Notes under the pieces: model-generated
What the model was told of the DNA's origin: nothing
Database searches by the model: none
The model's input: only the letters and a program-made list of their open reading frames with translations
Part shown: positions 33,814 through 42,017 of the stretch, piece after piece
Position numbering within the stretch: position 1 is the stretch's first letter
Layout: every line of letters begins with the position of its first letter
Position numbers and translations under genes: made by a program
Assembly: GCF_050789285.1 (NCBI RefSeq)
Contig: NZ_JBOUVX010000003.1
Location: forward strand, 620,001-684,000
Direction of reading: 5' to 3'
Source of the DNA: CAVPWP01 sp050789285
GTDB lineage: Bacteria; Pseudomonadota; Alphaproteobacteria; Rhodobacterales; Rhodobacteraceae
DNA: 64,000 bases

Positions 33814-34605
33814 ATGACCCGCATCGACGCCACCTTCACCCGGCTCAACGCCGAGGGGAAGAAGGCCTTCGTGGCCTATCTGATGGCCGGGGACCCGGAT
33901 TACGACACCTCGCTTGAGATCGTGAAGGGGTTGCCCGCCGCGGGTGTCGACATCATCGAGCTTGGGATGCCCTTCACCGACCCCATGGCGGACGGCCCGA
34001 CGATCCAGCTTGCCGGCCAGCGCGCGCTGGAATCCGGGCAGACGCTGCAACGGACGCTCGACATGGCGGCCGAGTTCCGCAAGGGCGACGACACGACCCC
34101 GATCGTGATGATGGGTTACTACAACCCGATCTATTCGCGCGGCGTCGACCGCTTTCTGGCGGACGCCTGCGCCGCGGGCATCGATGGGCTGATCGTGGTG
34201 GACCTGCCCCCCGAGGAGGACGACGAACTCTGCCTCCCGGCCCAGAAGGCGGGGCTGAACTTCATCCGTCTTGCCACGCCCACGACCGACGACAAGCGCC
34301 TGCCCAAGGTGCTTCAGAATACAAGCGGGTTCGTCTACTACGTCTCGATCACCGGGATCACCGGGGCGGCCAACGCGGTGGCCGGCGACGTCGGCCCCGA
34401 GGTGGCGCGGATCAAGGCGAAAACCGACCTGCCGGTGATCGTGGGCTTCGGCATCAAGACGCCCGAGGCGGCGCAGACCATCGCGGGCATCGCCGACGGT
34501 GCGGTGGTGGGTTCGGCCATCGTCGAGCGGATCGCAAAGGGCGACAGCGCCGAGACGGTGCTGGCCTTCGTCAGCTCTCTGGCCGAGGGCGCACACCGGG
34601 CGTAG
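33814..34605 (+). CDS. trpA: tryptophan synthase alpha chain
   Basis: The product has 263 residues from ATG 33814 (GGAGGG 8 bases upstream). It cleaves indole-3-glycerol phosphate and passes indole to TrpB. The catalytic Glu is in IIELGMPFTDP and the Asp in DPMADGP; phosphate-binding loops are SITGITGA and GFGIKTPE. It is the only trp gene in the window, so trpB/trpF lie elsewhere. Its last 35 bases overlap the convergent MarR gene. Confidence 0.96.
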   Translation: MTRIDATFTRLNAEGKKAFVAYLMAGDPDYDTSLEIVKGLPAAGVDIIELGMPFTDPMADGPTIQLAGQRALESGQTLQRTLDMAAEFRKGDDTTPIVMMGYYNPIYSRGVDRFLADACAAGIDGLIVVDLPPEEDDELCLPAQKAGLNFIRLATPTTDDKRLPKVLQNTSGFVYYVSITGITGAANAVAGDVGPEVARIKAKTDLPVIVGFGIKTPEAAQTIAGIADGAVVGSAIVERIAKGDSAETVLAFVSSLAEGAHRA

Positions 34606-35068
34606 GGCCGCCAGTCTCGTTCCGCTCGCCGTCGAGGTAGGCGCGCAGGTCGCCCAGAAGCGGAAGCACGTCGGCCACCCGACCGGGCGCGATGACCGCG
34701 GCGATCCGGGCGATGTCCGGGCCAAGGTCCGTGATCGCCTGATCGCGGAAGGCGCGGCCGGCGTCCGTCAGCATCACGCATTTCGACCGGCCGTCCTTCG
34801 GGTTCGGAACCACGGCGACCAGCCCCGCCTTCTCGAGCCCCTGAAGCGTGTGCGTCATCGTGGTCTTGGGCACCTGGAAGGCGCGCGCGATCTGAAGCGG
34901 CGTCCGCCCATCGCCCAGGCGCACCAGGTGGTTCAGAACCGCGAAGTGCGACACGAGGAAGCCCTCGGGCAGGCGCCGCTCGAAAAGGCTGCCCGAGAGC
35001 TGCGCGATGATCGCGATCTCGTTGAAGAGGGCGAAGTAGATCGCGGTGTTGGGATCAGGTTTCGACAA
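34571..35068 (-). CDS. MarR-family transcriptional regulator
   Basis: The product has 165 residues if it starts at TTG 35068, which overlaps the nitroreductase stop; ATG 35116 would give 181 residues but with non-homologous sequence. The winged helix is clear: TPLQIARAFQVPKTTMTHTLQGLEKAG as recognition helix region and VPNPKDGRSKCVMLTDAG as wing. It is coupled to the nitroreductase gene. The tandem repeat before that gene (36216-36253) is its likely operator, giving autoregulation, probably lifted by an electrophile or aromatic ligand. Confidence 0.82.
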   Translation of the reverse strand: MSKPDPNTAIYFALFNEIAIIAQLSGSLFERRLPEGFLVSHFAVLNHLVRLGDGRTPLQIARAFQVPKTTMTHTLQGLEKAGLVAVVPNPKDGRSKCVMLTDAGRAFRDQAITDLGPDIARIAAVIAPGRVADVLPLLGDLRAYLDGERNETGGPTPGVRPRPES

Positions 35069-36200
35069 TCTTCGCGTCCAGCGGCCAGCGGGGGCTTGGC
35101 GGGACGGTCGGTCCATAACCAAGGCGCGCCCACATTTGCACGGTTCCGCCGCCGGGGGCCAGCATCTCGTGCACCTGGCGGTAAAGGCCAGCCATCTCGG
35201 GGAATTCCTGCAAGGCCTGGCTGAGCGGCTGCATCCCGACTCCCAGCGCCGTGGCCGCAAGGTTCATCCGCACCCAGTCCTGGCCGGCGACGATCTGTTC
35301 GGCCCGGCTGTTGCCCGGCGTCACCTGCCACAGATGCGCCATGCCGGTCTGCATGTTGCGGGTGACCATGTCGATCGCCGAGCGCGACGGGATGCTGTCG
35401 GGGTCGAGCGAGGCCTCGCGCGTGAACAGCCGGGTCAGCCGCAGCGTCTCGAACATCGGGCCCGAGAAATCGATGCCGTCGGGATTTGCGTCGACCTCGC
35501 CCGCGCCGATGCGGAACAGATCGACGCTTTCCTTCAGCGTGCGGTGGGTCGCGAACTCGATCTCGAAGGCTTCGGTAGATATGTCGCGCATGACCTGCAC
35601 CTGCGCCGGGTCGTTCGTCGTGTCGATGCGCGTGATCAGGGCCGCAGACGCGATTTGGGTCAGGATCTCGGCCGGAACGGGCCGCGCGGTGTCATAGGGT
35701 TCCTTGAGCGTGCGCCGGTGCGGGATCTGCGCGAACAGCGGATCGCGCGCGATGCCGGCATCGGCGACGAAGACCGCGCGCGCGACCGGCCGGCCGTCAA
35801 GGCCCGCCGGATCCTCGCCTTCCGGGAAGAGCGCCAGATCGACGCGGAAGCCGTCTTCGGCCGCCGCCATGCGCATGAGTTCAAGAAAACAGCCCAGGCC
35901 GATGGTGATCTGGCGATTGTAGGGGTCGGTCTCGGGCAGAAGGCGGTCGGTGTCGACGTAAAGCGTCACCTCCCCTTCGGTCGACAGATCGGCAAGCCAA
36001 GGCTGCCGATTGTGCGGGTTGGGCGCAAGCAGCGCCCAGGACAGGGCGCGGCGGCGCGGCTCGTCATAGGCGCCGGCCGCCTCCCAAGGAGCAAGAGCGG
36101 TGCGCGGCGTGCGGGTCACGGCAATGCCCGCACCAGTGGTGGCGGCAAGGATGACGCCGCCACCCAGAAGGGCGAGAGTCTTTCGGCGGGACAGGGACAT
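35055..36200 (-). CDS. Tat-exported nitroreductase-family (Acg-type FMN) protein
   Basis: The product has 381 residues from ATG 36200 with TGGAGG 6 bases upstream. The N-terminus SRRKTLALLGGGVILAATTGAG is a twin-arginine signal. The body resembles nitroreductase/Acg-like flavoproteins with two degenerate halves: APNPHNRQPW near residue 60 is the FMN-binding motif and a C-terminal ALGVGMQPLSQALQEFPEM follows. It probably binds FMN in the periplasm and reduces or sequesters a quinone-like or nitroaromatic compound; the partner regulator is MarR. Confidence 0.82.
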   Translation of the reverse strand: MSLSRRKTLALLGGGVILAATTGAGIAVTRTPRTALAPWEAAGAYDEPRRRALSWALLAPNPHNRQPWLADLSTEGEVTLYVDTDRLLPETDPYNRQITIGLGCFLELMRMAAAEDGFRVDLALFPEGEDPAGLDGRPVARAVFVADAGIARDPLFAQIPHRRTLKEPYDTARPVPAEILTQIASAALITRIDTTNDPAQVQVMRDISTEAFEIEFATHRTLKESVDLFRIGAGEVDANPDGIDFSGPMFETLRLTRLFTREASLDPDSIPSRSAIDMVTRNMQTGMAHLWQVTPGNSRAEQIVAGQDWVRMNLAATALGVGMQPLSQALQEFPEMAGLYRQVHEMLAPGGGTVQMWARLGYGPTVPPSPRWPLDAKIVET

Positions 36201-36215
36201 GGAAACCTCCATTGG

Positions 36216-36253
36216 TTCGATATCGAACTATATAGTGCGATATCGAACGATAT
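36216..36253. promoter_or_regulatory. tandem operator CGATATCGAAC(T/G)ATAT x2 before nitroreductase-marR
   Basis: CGATATCGAACTATAT at 36218-36233 and CGATATCGAACGATAT at 36238-36253 agree at 15 of 16 bases and are spaced exactly 20 bases, two helical turns. The first lies within the palindrome TTCGATATCGAA (36216-36227). Position 16 bases upstream of the start codon fits MarR repression. Confidence 0.65.
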
Positions 36254-36267
36254 GCAAGCCCCGGCCG

Positions 36268-37044
36268 CTAACCCAGCGTGACGTCCAGCAGCATCATCGC
36301 AATCACGCCGACCATGAGGCCCGTGGTCGCCGCGGCCTGGTGGCCGCGGCGATGGGTTTCGGGGATGATCTCGTGGCTCACGATGAACAGCATCGCGCCG
36401 GCGGCGAAGGTGAGACCCCAGGGAAGCACGGCCCCACTTGCGTGCACGGCGATGACGCCGATCAGCCCACCCACGGGTTCGACAAGGCCGGTCGCGGCCG
36501 CGATGGCAACCGCGAAAAGGCGCGAATAGCCAAGCCCGACAAGGGCAACGGCGACGGCAAGGCCTTCGGGCGCGTTCTGCAAGCCGATGCCGATGGCAAG
36601 CGTCATGCCGTTGGCGACATCGCCGCCGCCGAAGCCCACACCCACGGCAAGACCTTCGGGGAAGTTGTGAATGGTGATCGCCAGAACGAAAAGCCAGATC
36701 CGCGCCACCCCCTCGGCCCCGGCGCCTTCGCGGCCCGCCACGAAATGCTCGTGCGGGAGCGCCCGGTTCAGCCCGGCGACGAACAGTGCCCCAAGCGCGA
36801 TCCCCACCGCGGCCAGCCCCGCGGCGGCGGGCCTGCCCAGGCCCTGCGCCTCGGCCGCGGCAAGGCCCGGCAGGATCAGCGAGAAATACGAGGCCGACAG
36901 CATCACGCCCGCGGCGAAGCCCAGCATGGCGTCGCTGCGGCGCGCCGAAGGATGGCGCCCGGCCAGCACCGGCAAGGCGCCGACCCCGGTCATCAGTCCC
37001 GCGCCCAGGCTTGCGAGAAGGCCGATCCAGACGATGTCGCTCAT
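36268..37044 (-). CDS. ZIP-family metal transporter
   Basis: The product has 258 residues with about eight membrane segments. The transport-site motifs in helices IV and V are present: TIHNFPEGLAVG and GLQNAPEGLAVA. The short His-containing loop (ALPHEHFVAGREG) corresponds to the variable loop between helices III and IV. It belongs to the GufA/ZupT side of the family and imports zinc or related divalent metals across the inner membrane. No Zur-like box was recognised upstream. Confidence 0.88.
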   Translation of the reverse strand: MSDIVWIGLLASLGAGLMTGVGALPVLAGRHPSARRSDAMLGFAAGVMLSASYFSLILPGLAAAEAQGLGRPAAAGLAAVGIALGALFVAGLNRALPHEHFVAGREGAGAEGVARIWLFVLAITIHNFPEGLAVGVGFGGGDVANGMTLAIGIGLQNAPEGLAVAVALVGLGYSRLFAVAIAAATGLVEPVGGLIGVIAVHASGAVLPWGLTFAAGAMLFIVSHEIIPETHRRGHQAAATTGLMVGVIAMMLLDVTLG

Positions 37045-37133
37045 GGCAGGCGCGACACTAGACCCGCGTGCCCCCCGATTGCCAGCGTGGCCTGCGCTTG
37101 CTAACCCAGCCTGACCCGAGGGAGGCCCGTCAC

Positions 37134-38297
37134 ATGCCCGTCATCACCGAAATCGCGGATCTCAAGCGCCTCTACTGGAGGCGCGTGCCGAAGATGTTCT
37201 ATGACTACGCCGAAACCGGCAGCTGGACGGAACAGACCTTCCGCGACAACACCGCCGACTTCGCGAAGATCCGGCTGCGCCAGCGCATCGCCGTCGACAT
37301 GGCGGGCCGCACGACGAAGACACAGATGATCGGCCAGGACGTGGCGATGCCGGTGGCGCTGGCCCCCGTCGGCCTGACCGGAATGCAAAGCGCCGACGGC
37401 GAGATCAAGGCGGCGCGCGCGGCCGAGAGCTTCGGCGTGCCCTACACGCTGTCAACGATGTCCATCTGCTCGATCGAGGACGTCGCCGCCCACACGACCA
37501 AGCCCTTCTGGTTCCAGGTCTACACGCTGAAGGACGACGATTTCATGCGCCGCCTCTTCGAACGCGCCCGCGCCGCAAAATGTTCGGCCATCGTCATCAC
37601 CGTCGATCTTCAGGTCCTTGGCCAACGGCACAAGGACATCAAGAACGGCATGTCGGCGCCCCCGAAACTGACCGCGAAATCGATCGCCAACATGATGACC
37701 AAGGTCCCCTGGGGGCTTGAGATGCTGGGCACGAAGCGGCGCTTCTTCGGCAACATCGTCGGACACGCCAGCGGCGTGAGCGACCCGACCTCGCTGTCGT
37801 CCTGGACGGCCGAGGCCTTCGACCCCTCGCTCGACTGGAAACGGATCGGCAAGCTGATGGAGATGTGGGGCGGCAAGGTGATCCTGAAGGGCATCCTTGA
37901 CGTCGAGGACGCGAAGCAGGCGGCCGCCCTTGGCGCCGACGCCATCGTCGTGTCGAACCACGGCGGCCGGCAGCTTGACGGGGCGCTGTCGTCGATCCGG
38001 ACGCTGCGGCCCATCGTCGATGCGGTGGGCCACAAGGTCGAGGTGCATTTCGACGGCGGCATCCGGTCGGGACAGGACGTGCTGAAGGCGGTCGCGATGG
38101 GGGCGAAGGGCACCTATATCGGCCGCGCCTATGTCTATGGCCTGGGCGCCATGGGTCAGGCCGGGGTGACGAAGGCGCTTGAGGTGATCCACAAGGAACT
38201 CGACACCTCGATGGCGCTTTGCGGGCATCGCGACATCACGAAAGTCGGCCGCGACATCCTGCTGGTGCCCGAGGATTTCGAAGGACGGTGGGCCTGA
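37134..38297 (+). CDS. lldD: FMN-dependent L-lactate dehydrogenase / alpha-hydroxy-acid oxidase
   Basis: The product has 387 residues from ATG 37134 with GAGGGAGG upstream. The FMN barrel shows FYDYAETGSWTEQTFRDN, LAPVGLTGM, FQVYTLKD, VTVDLQVLGQRHKD and the catalytic SNHGGRQLDGALSS with FDGGIRSGQDVLKA. It oxidises L-lactate to pyruvate at the membrane, feeding quinone. The closest characterised type is LldD, but glycolate or mandelate-type substrates cannot be excluded. It is monocistronic or shares a message with the lipoprotein 16 bases downstream. Confidence 0.9.
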   Translation: MPVITEIADLKRLYWRRVPKMFYDYAETGSWTEQTFRDNTADFAKIRLRQRIAVDMAGRTTKTQMIGQDVAMPVALAPVGLTGMQSADGEIKAARAAESFGVPYTLSTMSICSIEDVAAHTTKPFWFQVYTLKDDDFMRRLFERARAAKCSAIVITVDLQVLGQRHKDIKNGMSAPPKLTAKSIANMMTKVPWGLEMLGTKRRFFGNIVGHASGVSDPTSLSSWTAEAFDPSLDWKRIGKLMEMWGGKVILKGILDVEDAKQAAALGADAIVVSNHGGRQLDGALSSIRTLRPIVDAVGHKVEVHFDGGIRSGQDVLKAVAMGAKGTYIGRAYVYGLGAMGQAGVTKALEVIHKELDTSMALCGHRDITKVGRDILLVPEDFEGRWA

Positions 38298-38312
38298 TCG
38301 GAGCTGCCTGCG

Positions 38313-39002
38313 ATGATCCGCCGTCCGACGATCGTTGCTGCCATGCTGCTTCTTGCCGCCTGCGCGGAGCGGCCGCTGTCGCCCGCCGAACGCGCCTTCA
38401 CCGACACGGTCCTCGGGCCCGCGATCGACGCCGACGACGTGCGCTTTGTCAGGGGCTCGGCCTCGAGCCTGATCGACACCGTGATCCCGGTGCGCCCGCG
38501 CACCACCTGCCGCGAAAAGATCTATCCGCCGCGCAGCGAACCCGCCCCAGGGTCGTTTCCGGCGATGGCGATCGGTCCGCGCGTGTACTTCGCCCGCGAC
38601 GCCTGGAGCGCAGATTTCCTGGCCGGCTACCCCGAAGCCAAGGACGTGCGCGACGCCATGCGCGTGGCGCATGAACTGACCCATGTCTGGCAGTGGCAGC
38701 GCCGCGACATGACCGGCTACCACCCGCTGAAGGCAAGCCTCGAGCATGTCGAAAGCGACGATCCCTACCTGCTCGAGATCGACCCGTCGAAGGGCTTTCT
38801 CGACTATGCCTACGAACAACAGGGGGTGATCATCGAGGAATTCGTGTGCTGCCGCACGCTCGACCCCGAGGGGCGGCGCACCGACGAGTTGCACCGTCTG
38901 GTCAGCGAGGTCTTTCCCGCCGCCCTGCGCCGCGATCCCGCGGCGGGCGGCGCGGTGCGCCTGCCCTGGGACGGAGCCACGACGGAGGGCATCTGCAGCT
39001 GA
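38313..39002 (+). CDS. putative lipoprotein with HELTH metallopeptidase-like motif
   Basis: The product has 229 residues. A lipoprotein signal ends at LLLAACA (Cys about residue 17). The motif AHELTHVWQWQ near residue 118 is a zincin-like HExxH with the second His, and EEFVCC about 55 residues later could supply the third ligand. Two possible disulfides are seen (CREK, CCRT). It may be a membrane-anchored peptidase or an inactive relative. The gene lies 16 bases after lldD, but no functional link is evident. Confidence 0.6.
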   Translation: MIRRPTIVAAMLLLAACAERPLSPAERAFTDTVLGPAIDADDVRFVRGSASSLIDTVIPVRPRTTCREKIYPPRSEPAPGSFPAMAIGPRVYFARDAWSADFLAGYPEAKDVRDAMRVAHELTHVWQWQRRDMTGYHPLKASLEHVESDDPYLLEIDPSKGFLDYAYEQQGVIIEEFVCCRTLDPEGRRTDELHRLVSEVFPAALRRDPAAGGAVRLPWDGATTEGICS

Positions 39003-39020
39003 GGCGCGTGTCGCCGCGCC

Positions 39021-40145
39021 CTATCTGAGGCGCCGCATCAACAGCGGCACCAGCACCGGCATCGCCCCCATCGCGCACAGCGCCAGCGGCAGCGAAAAGG
39101 CCTGCGAGAGGCTGCCCATCACCAGGGGGCTGATGAAGAAGCCCAGAAAGCCGATCACCGCCACCCGCGCGATCACCCGCGTCCGGTCGACGGCGGGCGC
39201 GGCGCGGCCCGCAAGACCCAGCGCGATCGGCGCGATCACGGACACGCCAAGCCCCGTCATCCCGAACCCCAGATAGGCCAGCGCCGGCACGGGGGCGAGG
39301 CCGGCCACGACCAAACCCGCGCCGGTCAGGATCGCCGCGCCCAGAAGCACGGCGCGATCGGGCAGGCGCTCGGCCACGATCTGCCCGCCGAAGCGGCCGA
39401 TCGCCATCGTCAGTCCCAGAGTCGCGGCGCCCAGCGCGCCTTCGGCCGCGCGTCCGCCCAGCGTGCGCTCGATATGCAGGGCCGACCAGGCTTCGATCGC
39501 GTTCTCGATCATGAAGGCCGTCATGACAATGCCGCCGGCCGCGGCGACGATGCCGATCGGCGTGCGCAGCGGCGCGCCGTCGCCGCCTTCGGGAACCTCG
39601 CCGGGGCTTGCGGTGGCAAGCGACATCAGGCCGGTCAGAAGCGCCAGCATCCCGAAGTAGGCTTGCGGCGGAAGCCCCGCCTCGCGCGCGGCGCCCGCCA
39701 TCAGCGCCGACACCGCGTAGCCCACCGAGAACATGCCGTGGTTGACGTTCATCAGCGACCGGCGGTGCCGCGCCTCGAGATCGGCGACACGAGCGTTCAT
39801 GATGACGTCGGTCATCCCCGAACAGAACCCCGTCACCACCATCGCCAGCGCGAAGACCAGCGGCGCAGAGGCCGAGCCCGGAAGCACGAAAGCCAGCGCC
39901 AGCGCCAGCGAGGCCGCCGGAAGCGCCAGCATTCCCAGCCGCCGGTCGACCCGGGGCGCCCCCCACATCGCCGACACCAGCCCCAGCGCCGACCCAAGAA
40001 GCAGGACGCCGAACAGCCCGTCGCTGACGGCCAGTCGCTCACGAAAAACAGGGACATAGACGGCGAATCCCCCCCAGCCCATCCCCATCGCGAAGAAGGC
40101 CAGCAAAGGTGCACGCGAGACGACAATCGCAGTGGTGAAGCTCAT
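39021..40145 (-). CDS. major facilitator superfamily transporter
   Basis: The product has 374 residues and about 11-12 membrane helices. Loop 2-3 has the MFS motif in the form APRVDRRLG (G-X3-D-R-x-G like), and helix 4 carries GFCSGMTDVIMNARVADLE. The FucP-like YbjJ group has similar short proteins with NxR in helix 4. Substrate unknown; it may export sugars or small acids. Confidence 0.82.
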   Translation of the reverse strand: MSFTTAIVVSRAPLLAFFAMGMGWGGFAVYVPVFRERLAVSDGLFGVLLLGSALGLVSAMWGAPRVDRRLGMLALPAASLALALAFVLPGSASAPLVFALAMVVTGFCSGMTDVIMNARVADLEARHRRSLMNVNHGMFSVGYAVSALMAGAAREAGLPPQAYFGMLALLTGLMSLATASPGEVPEGGDGAPLRTPIGIVAAAGGIVMTAFMIENAIEAWSALHIERTLGGRAAEGALGAATLGLTMAIGRFGGQIVAERLPDRAVLLGAAILTGAGLVVAGLAPVPALAYLGFGMTGLGVSVIAPIALGLAGRAAPAVDRTRVIARVAVIGFLGFFISPLVMGSLSQAFSLPLALCAMGAMPVLVPLLMRRLR

Positions 40146-40235
40146 TTGGCCCGCCTATGCCTGACAATTGCCGTGCGCAAGCCGCAAAAATGCCGTATTT
40201 CTTGCTGGCCTTTCGCAACTGTCATAGGGTCCATC

Positions 40236-40793
40236 ATGTGGGGCTCAGTGAACTACAAGTGGTGTTACATGGTTGGTGTGTACCTTGCCCTGCTCCTGTC
40301 CGGGGCAGAGATCAGCGCGCAGGCGCTTTCTTCCGAATTTCCGCGCGAAGAGCGTGCCGTTACGGTTGCGACCACCGCCTTCTTCGACGCGGTCGAGAAC
40401 CCGAACGCTGCGAGCGGCCATGAATTCTTCTCGGAAGCCTTCGCATCGGCGCTGCCGCTTGAGGATTGGCGCGACTGGCGGCTGGCGCAACTGACCGACC
40501 ACGGTCCGATGACCGGCCTGACCGCCTACCGCATCACCTGGTATCCGGTCGACACGCTTCTTGGCGCGGTCGATTTCGTGGGCCGCGACGAAAGCGGCCG
40601 CAACCTTGTCTGCGGCTATGTGCTGTGGGAATTCGTCGAAGCGGCGTCGCCGCAACTTCGCGGGTTCGAGGCGACCTATGTCGACACCTGGGAACTGGCC
40701 GCGATGTCGCCCGAGGAGCAGGGCAAACGGCTTCTCGAGGCCAACTGCGCCTTCACCGATGTCGAGGCGAATTTCGCCCTTTCCAATTCGTGA
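40236..40793 (+). CDS. exported protein of unknown function
   Basis: The product has 185 residues from ATG 40236 (AGGG upstream); ATG 40269 is an alternative that would still keep the signal peptide (VGVYLALLLSGAEISAQA). The mature part has no motif I recognise; conserved-looking Trp/Tyr features are DWRDWRLAQL and TAYRITWYPVDTLLGAVDFVG, and two Cys residues (VCGY, NCAF) could form a disulfide. It is the next gene upstream of rplY. Confidence 0.55.
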   Translation: MWGSVNYKWCYMVGVYLALLLSGAEISAQALSSEFPREERAVTVATTAFFDAVENPNAASGHEFFSEAFASALPLEDWRDWRLAQLTDHGPMTGLTAYRITWYPVDTLLGAVDFVGRDESGRNLVCGYVLWEFVEAASPQLRGFEATYVDTWELAAMSPEEQGKRLLEANCAFTDVEANFALSNS

Positions 40794-40866
40794 CAATGCC
40801 GCTATAGCCCCGGCCTCGCGGGCGGACACCCTTGGAGGCCGCCCGGTCACATCATTGGAGTAGACC

Positions 40867-41487
40867 ATGGCTGGTGAGATCCCTGATCTTCACGCCACGG
40901 TACGGACGGGGACAGGCAAGGGGGCCGCTCGTCAGGCCCGCCGGTCGGGCGACGTACCTGGCATCATTTACGGTGGCGGCAAGGAGCCCCTGCCGATCAA
41001 CCTTTCCTTCAACGAGCTCTACAAGCGCCTGAGGCAGGGCCGCTTCCTGTCGACGCTGTTCAACATGAAGGTCGACGGGCACGACGACGTCCGCGTGATC
41101 TGCCGCGGCGTTCAGCGCGACGTGGTCAAGGACCTGCCGACGCACGTCGACTTCATGCGGCTCAAGCGCACCTCGCGCATCAGCCTGTTCATCCACGTCG
41201 ACTTCGTGAACCACGACAAGGCCCCCGGCATCAAGCGCGGCGGCACGCTGGTCGTTGTCCGTCCCGAGGTCGAGCTTTCGGTTATTGCGGGCGACATTCC
41301 CGACCACATCACCGTCGACCTGACGGGCCGCCAGATCGGCGACGTGATCCATATCTCGGACGTGACGCTGCCCGAAGGGGCGAAGCCCACGATCGAACGT
41401 GACTTCGTGATCGCCAACCTCTCGGCGCCGTCGGGGCTGCGGTCGTCCGAAGGCGGGGACGATGAGGAAGCCGAAGACGAGGAATAA
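40867..41487 (+). CDS. rplY: 50S ribosomal protein L25, TL5/CTC form
   Basis: The product has 206 residues from ATG 40867. The N-terminal L25 domain binds 5S rRNA: TGKGAARQARRSGDVPGIIYGG. The C-terminal TL5 domain has GVQRDVVKDLPTHVDFMRL and ends in an acidic tail (GGDDEEAEDEE). The two-domain form is usual in alphaproteobacteria. Unlike many relatives, pth is not directly downstream; a terminator and cueR follow. Confidence 0.95.
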   Translation: MAGEIPDLHATVRTGTGKGAARQARRSGDVPGIIYGGGKEPLPINLSFNELYKRLRQGRFLSTLFNMKVDGHDDVRVICRGVQRDVVKDLPTHVDFMRLKRTSRISLFIHVDFVNHDKAPGIKRGGTLVVVRPEVELSVIAGDIPDHITVDLTGRQIGDVIHISDVTLPEGAKPTIERDFVIANLSAPSGLRSSEGGDDEEAEDEE

Positions 41488-41560
41488 GGCCGAACGGCCG
41501 CCCAGTCACGGTGTCGGGCCCGGTTTCGATCCTGGGCCCGGCCCGACGGGGGACAGACGG

Positions 41561-41586
41561 AAGGGGCGCATCCACTGCGCCCCTTT
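41561..41586 (+). terminator. rho-independent-type terminator after rplY
   Basis: AAGGGGCGCA pairs perfectly with TGCGCCCCTT around TCCAC, followed by TCGCGTTT. A second hairpin, GTCGGGCC (41513-41520) with GGCCCGAC (41540-41547), lies just upstream. Together they end the rplY transcript before convergent cueR. Confidence 0.7.
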
Positions 41587-41618
41587 CGCGTTTCAGGCCC
41601 CTGGCCGGTGCCATGCCG

Positions 41619-42017
41619 TCACGAGGGGCGCGCGCCCCCGCCCAGCGACTTCAGGATCGGGCAGTCGGGCCGGTCGTCGCCGGCACAGCGGGCGACAAGA
41701 TCGGACAGGGTGGCCGACATGGCTTGCAGATCGGCGATCTTCGTCTCGATCCGGCGCAGGTGGTCGCGCGCGATCGCCTTGACCTCGGCGCTCGAACGGC
41801 CCTCGTCCTCGTAAAGCGCCAGAAGCGCGCGGCAGTCCTCGATGCTAAACCCCAAGGCCCTTGCGCGGGACAGGAAAGTCAGCTTGTGAACGTCGCGCTC
41901 GCCAAAGCTGCGATAGCCGTTGGGGTCGCGCCGCGGGGTGACAAGGCCGATATCCTCGTAATAGCGGATCGTTTTCGCGGGCAGGCCGGCCCGTTCGGCC
42001 ACTTCACCGATGTTCAT
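41619..42017 (-). CDS. cueR: Cu(I)-responsive MerR-family regulator CueR
   Basis: The product has 132 residues. The MerR helix-turn-helix is INIGEVAERAGL-type followed by TIRYYEDIGLVTP. The C-terminal metal loop has Cys about 112 and 120 (CAGDDRPDC), the CueR spacing that binds Cu(I) linearly. Its ATG overlaps the copA TGA as ATGA, so copA and cueR are co-translated and autoregulated from the copA promoter. Confidence 0.92.
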   Translation of the reverse strand: MNIGEVAERAGLPAKTIRYYEDIGLVTPRRDPNGYRSFGERDVHKLTFLSRARALGFSIEDCRALLALYEDEGRSSAEVKAIARDHLRRIETKIADLQAMSATLSDLVARCAGDDRPDCPILKSLGGGARPS

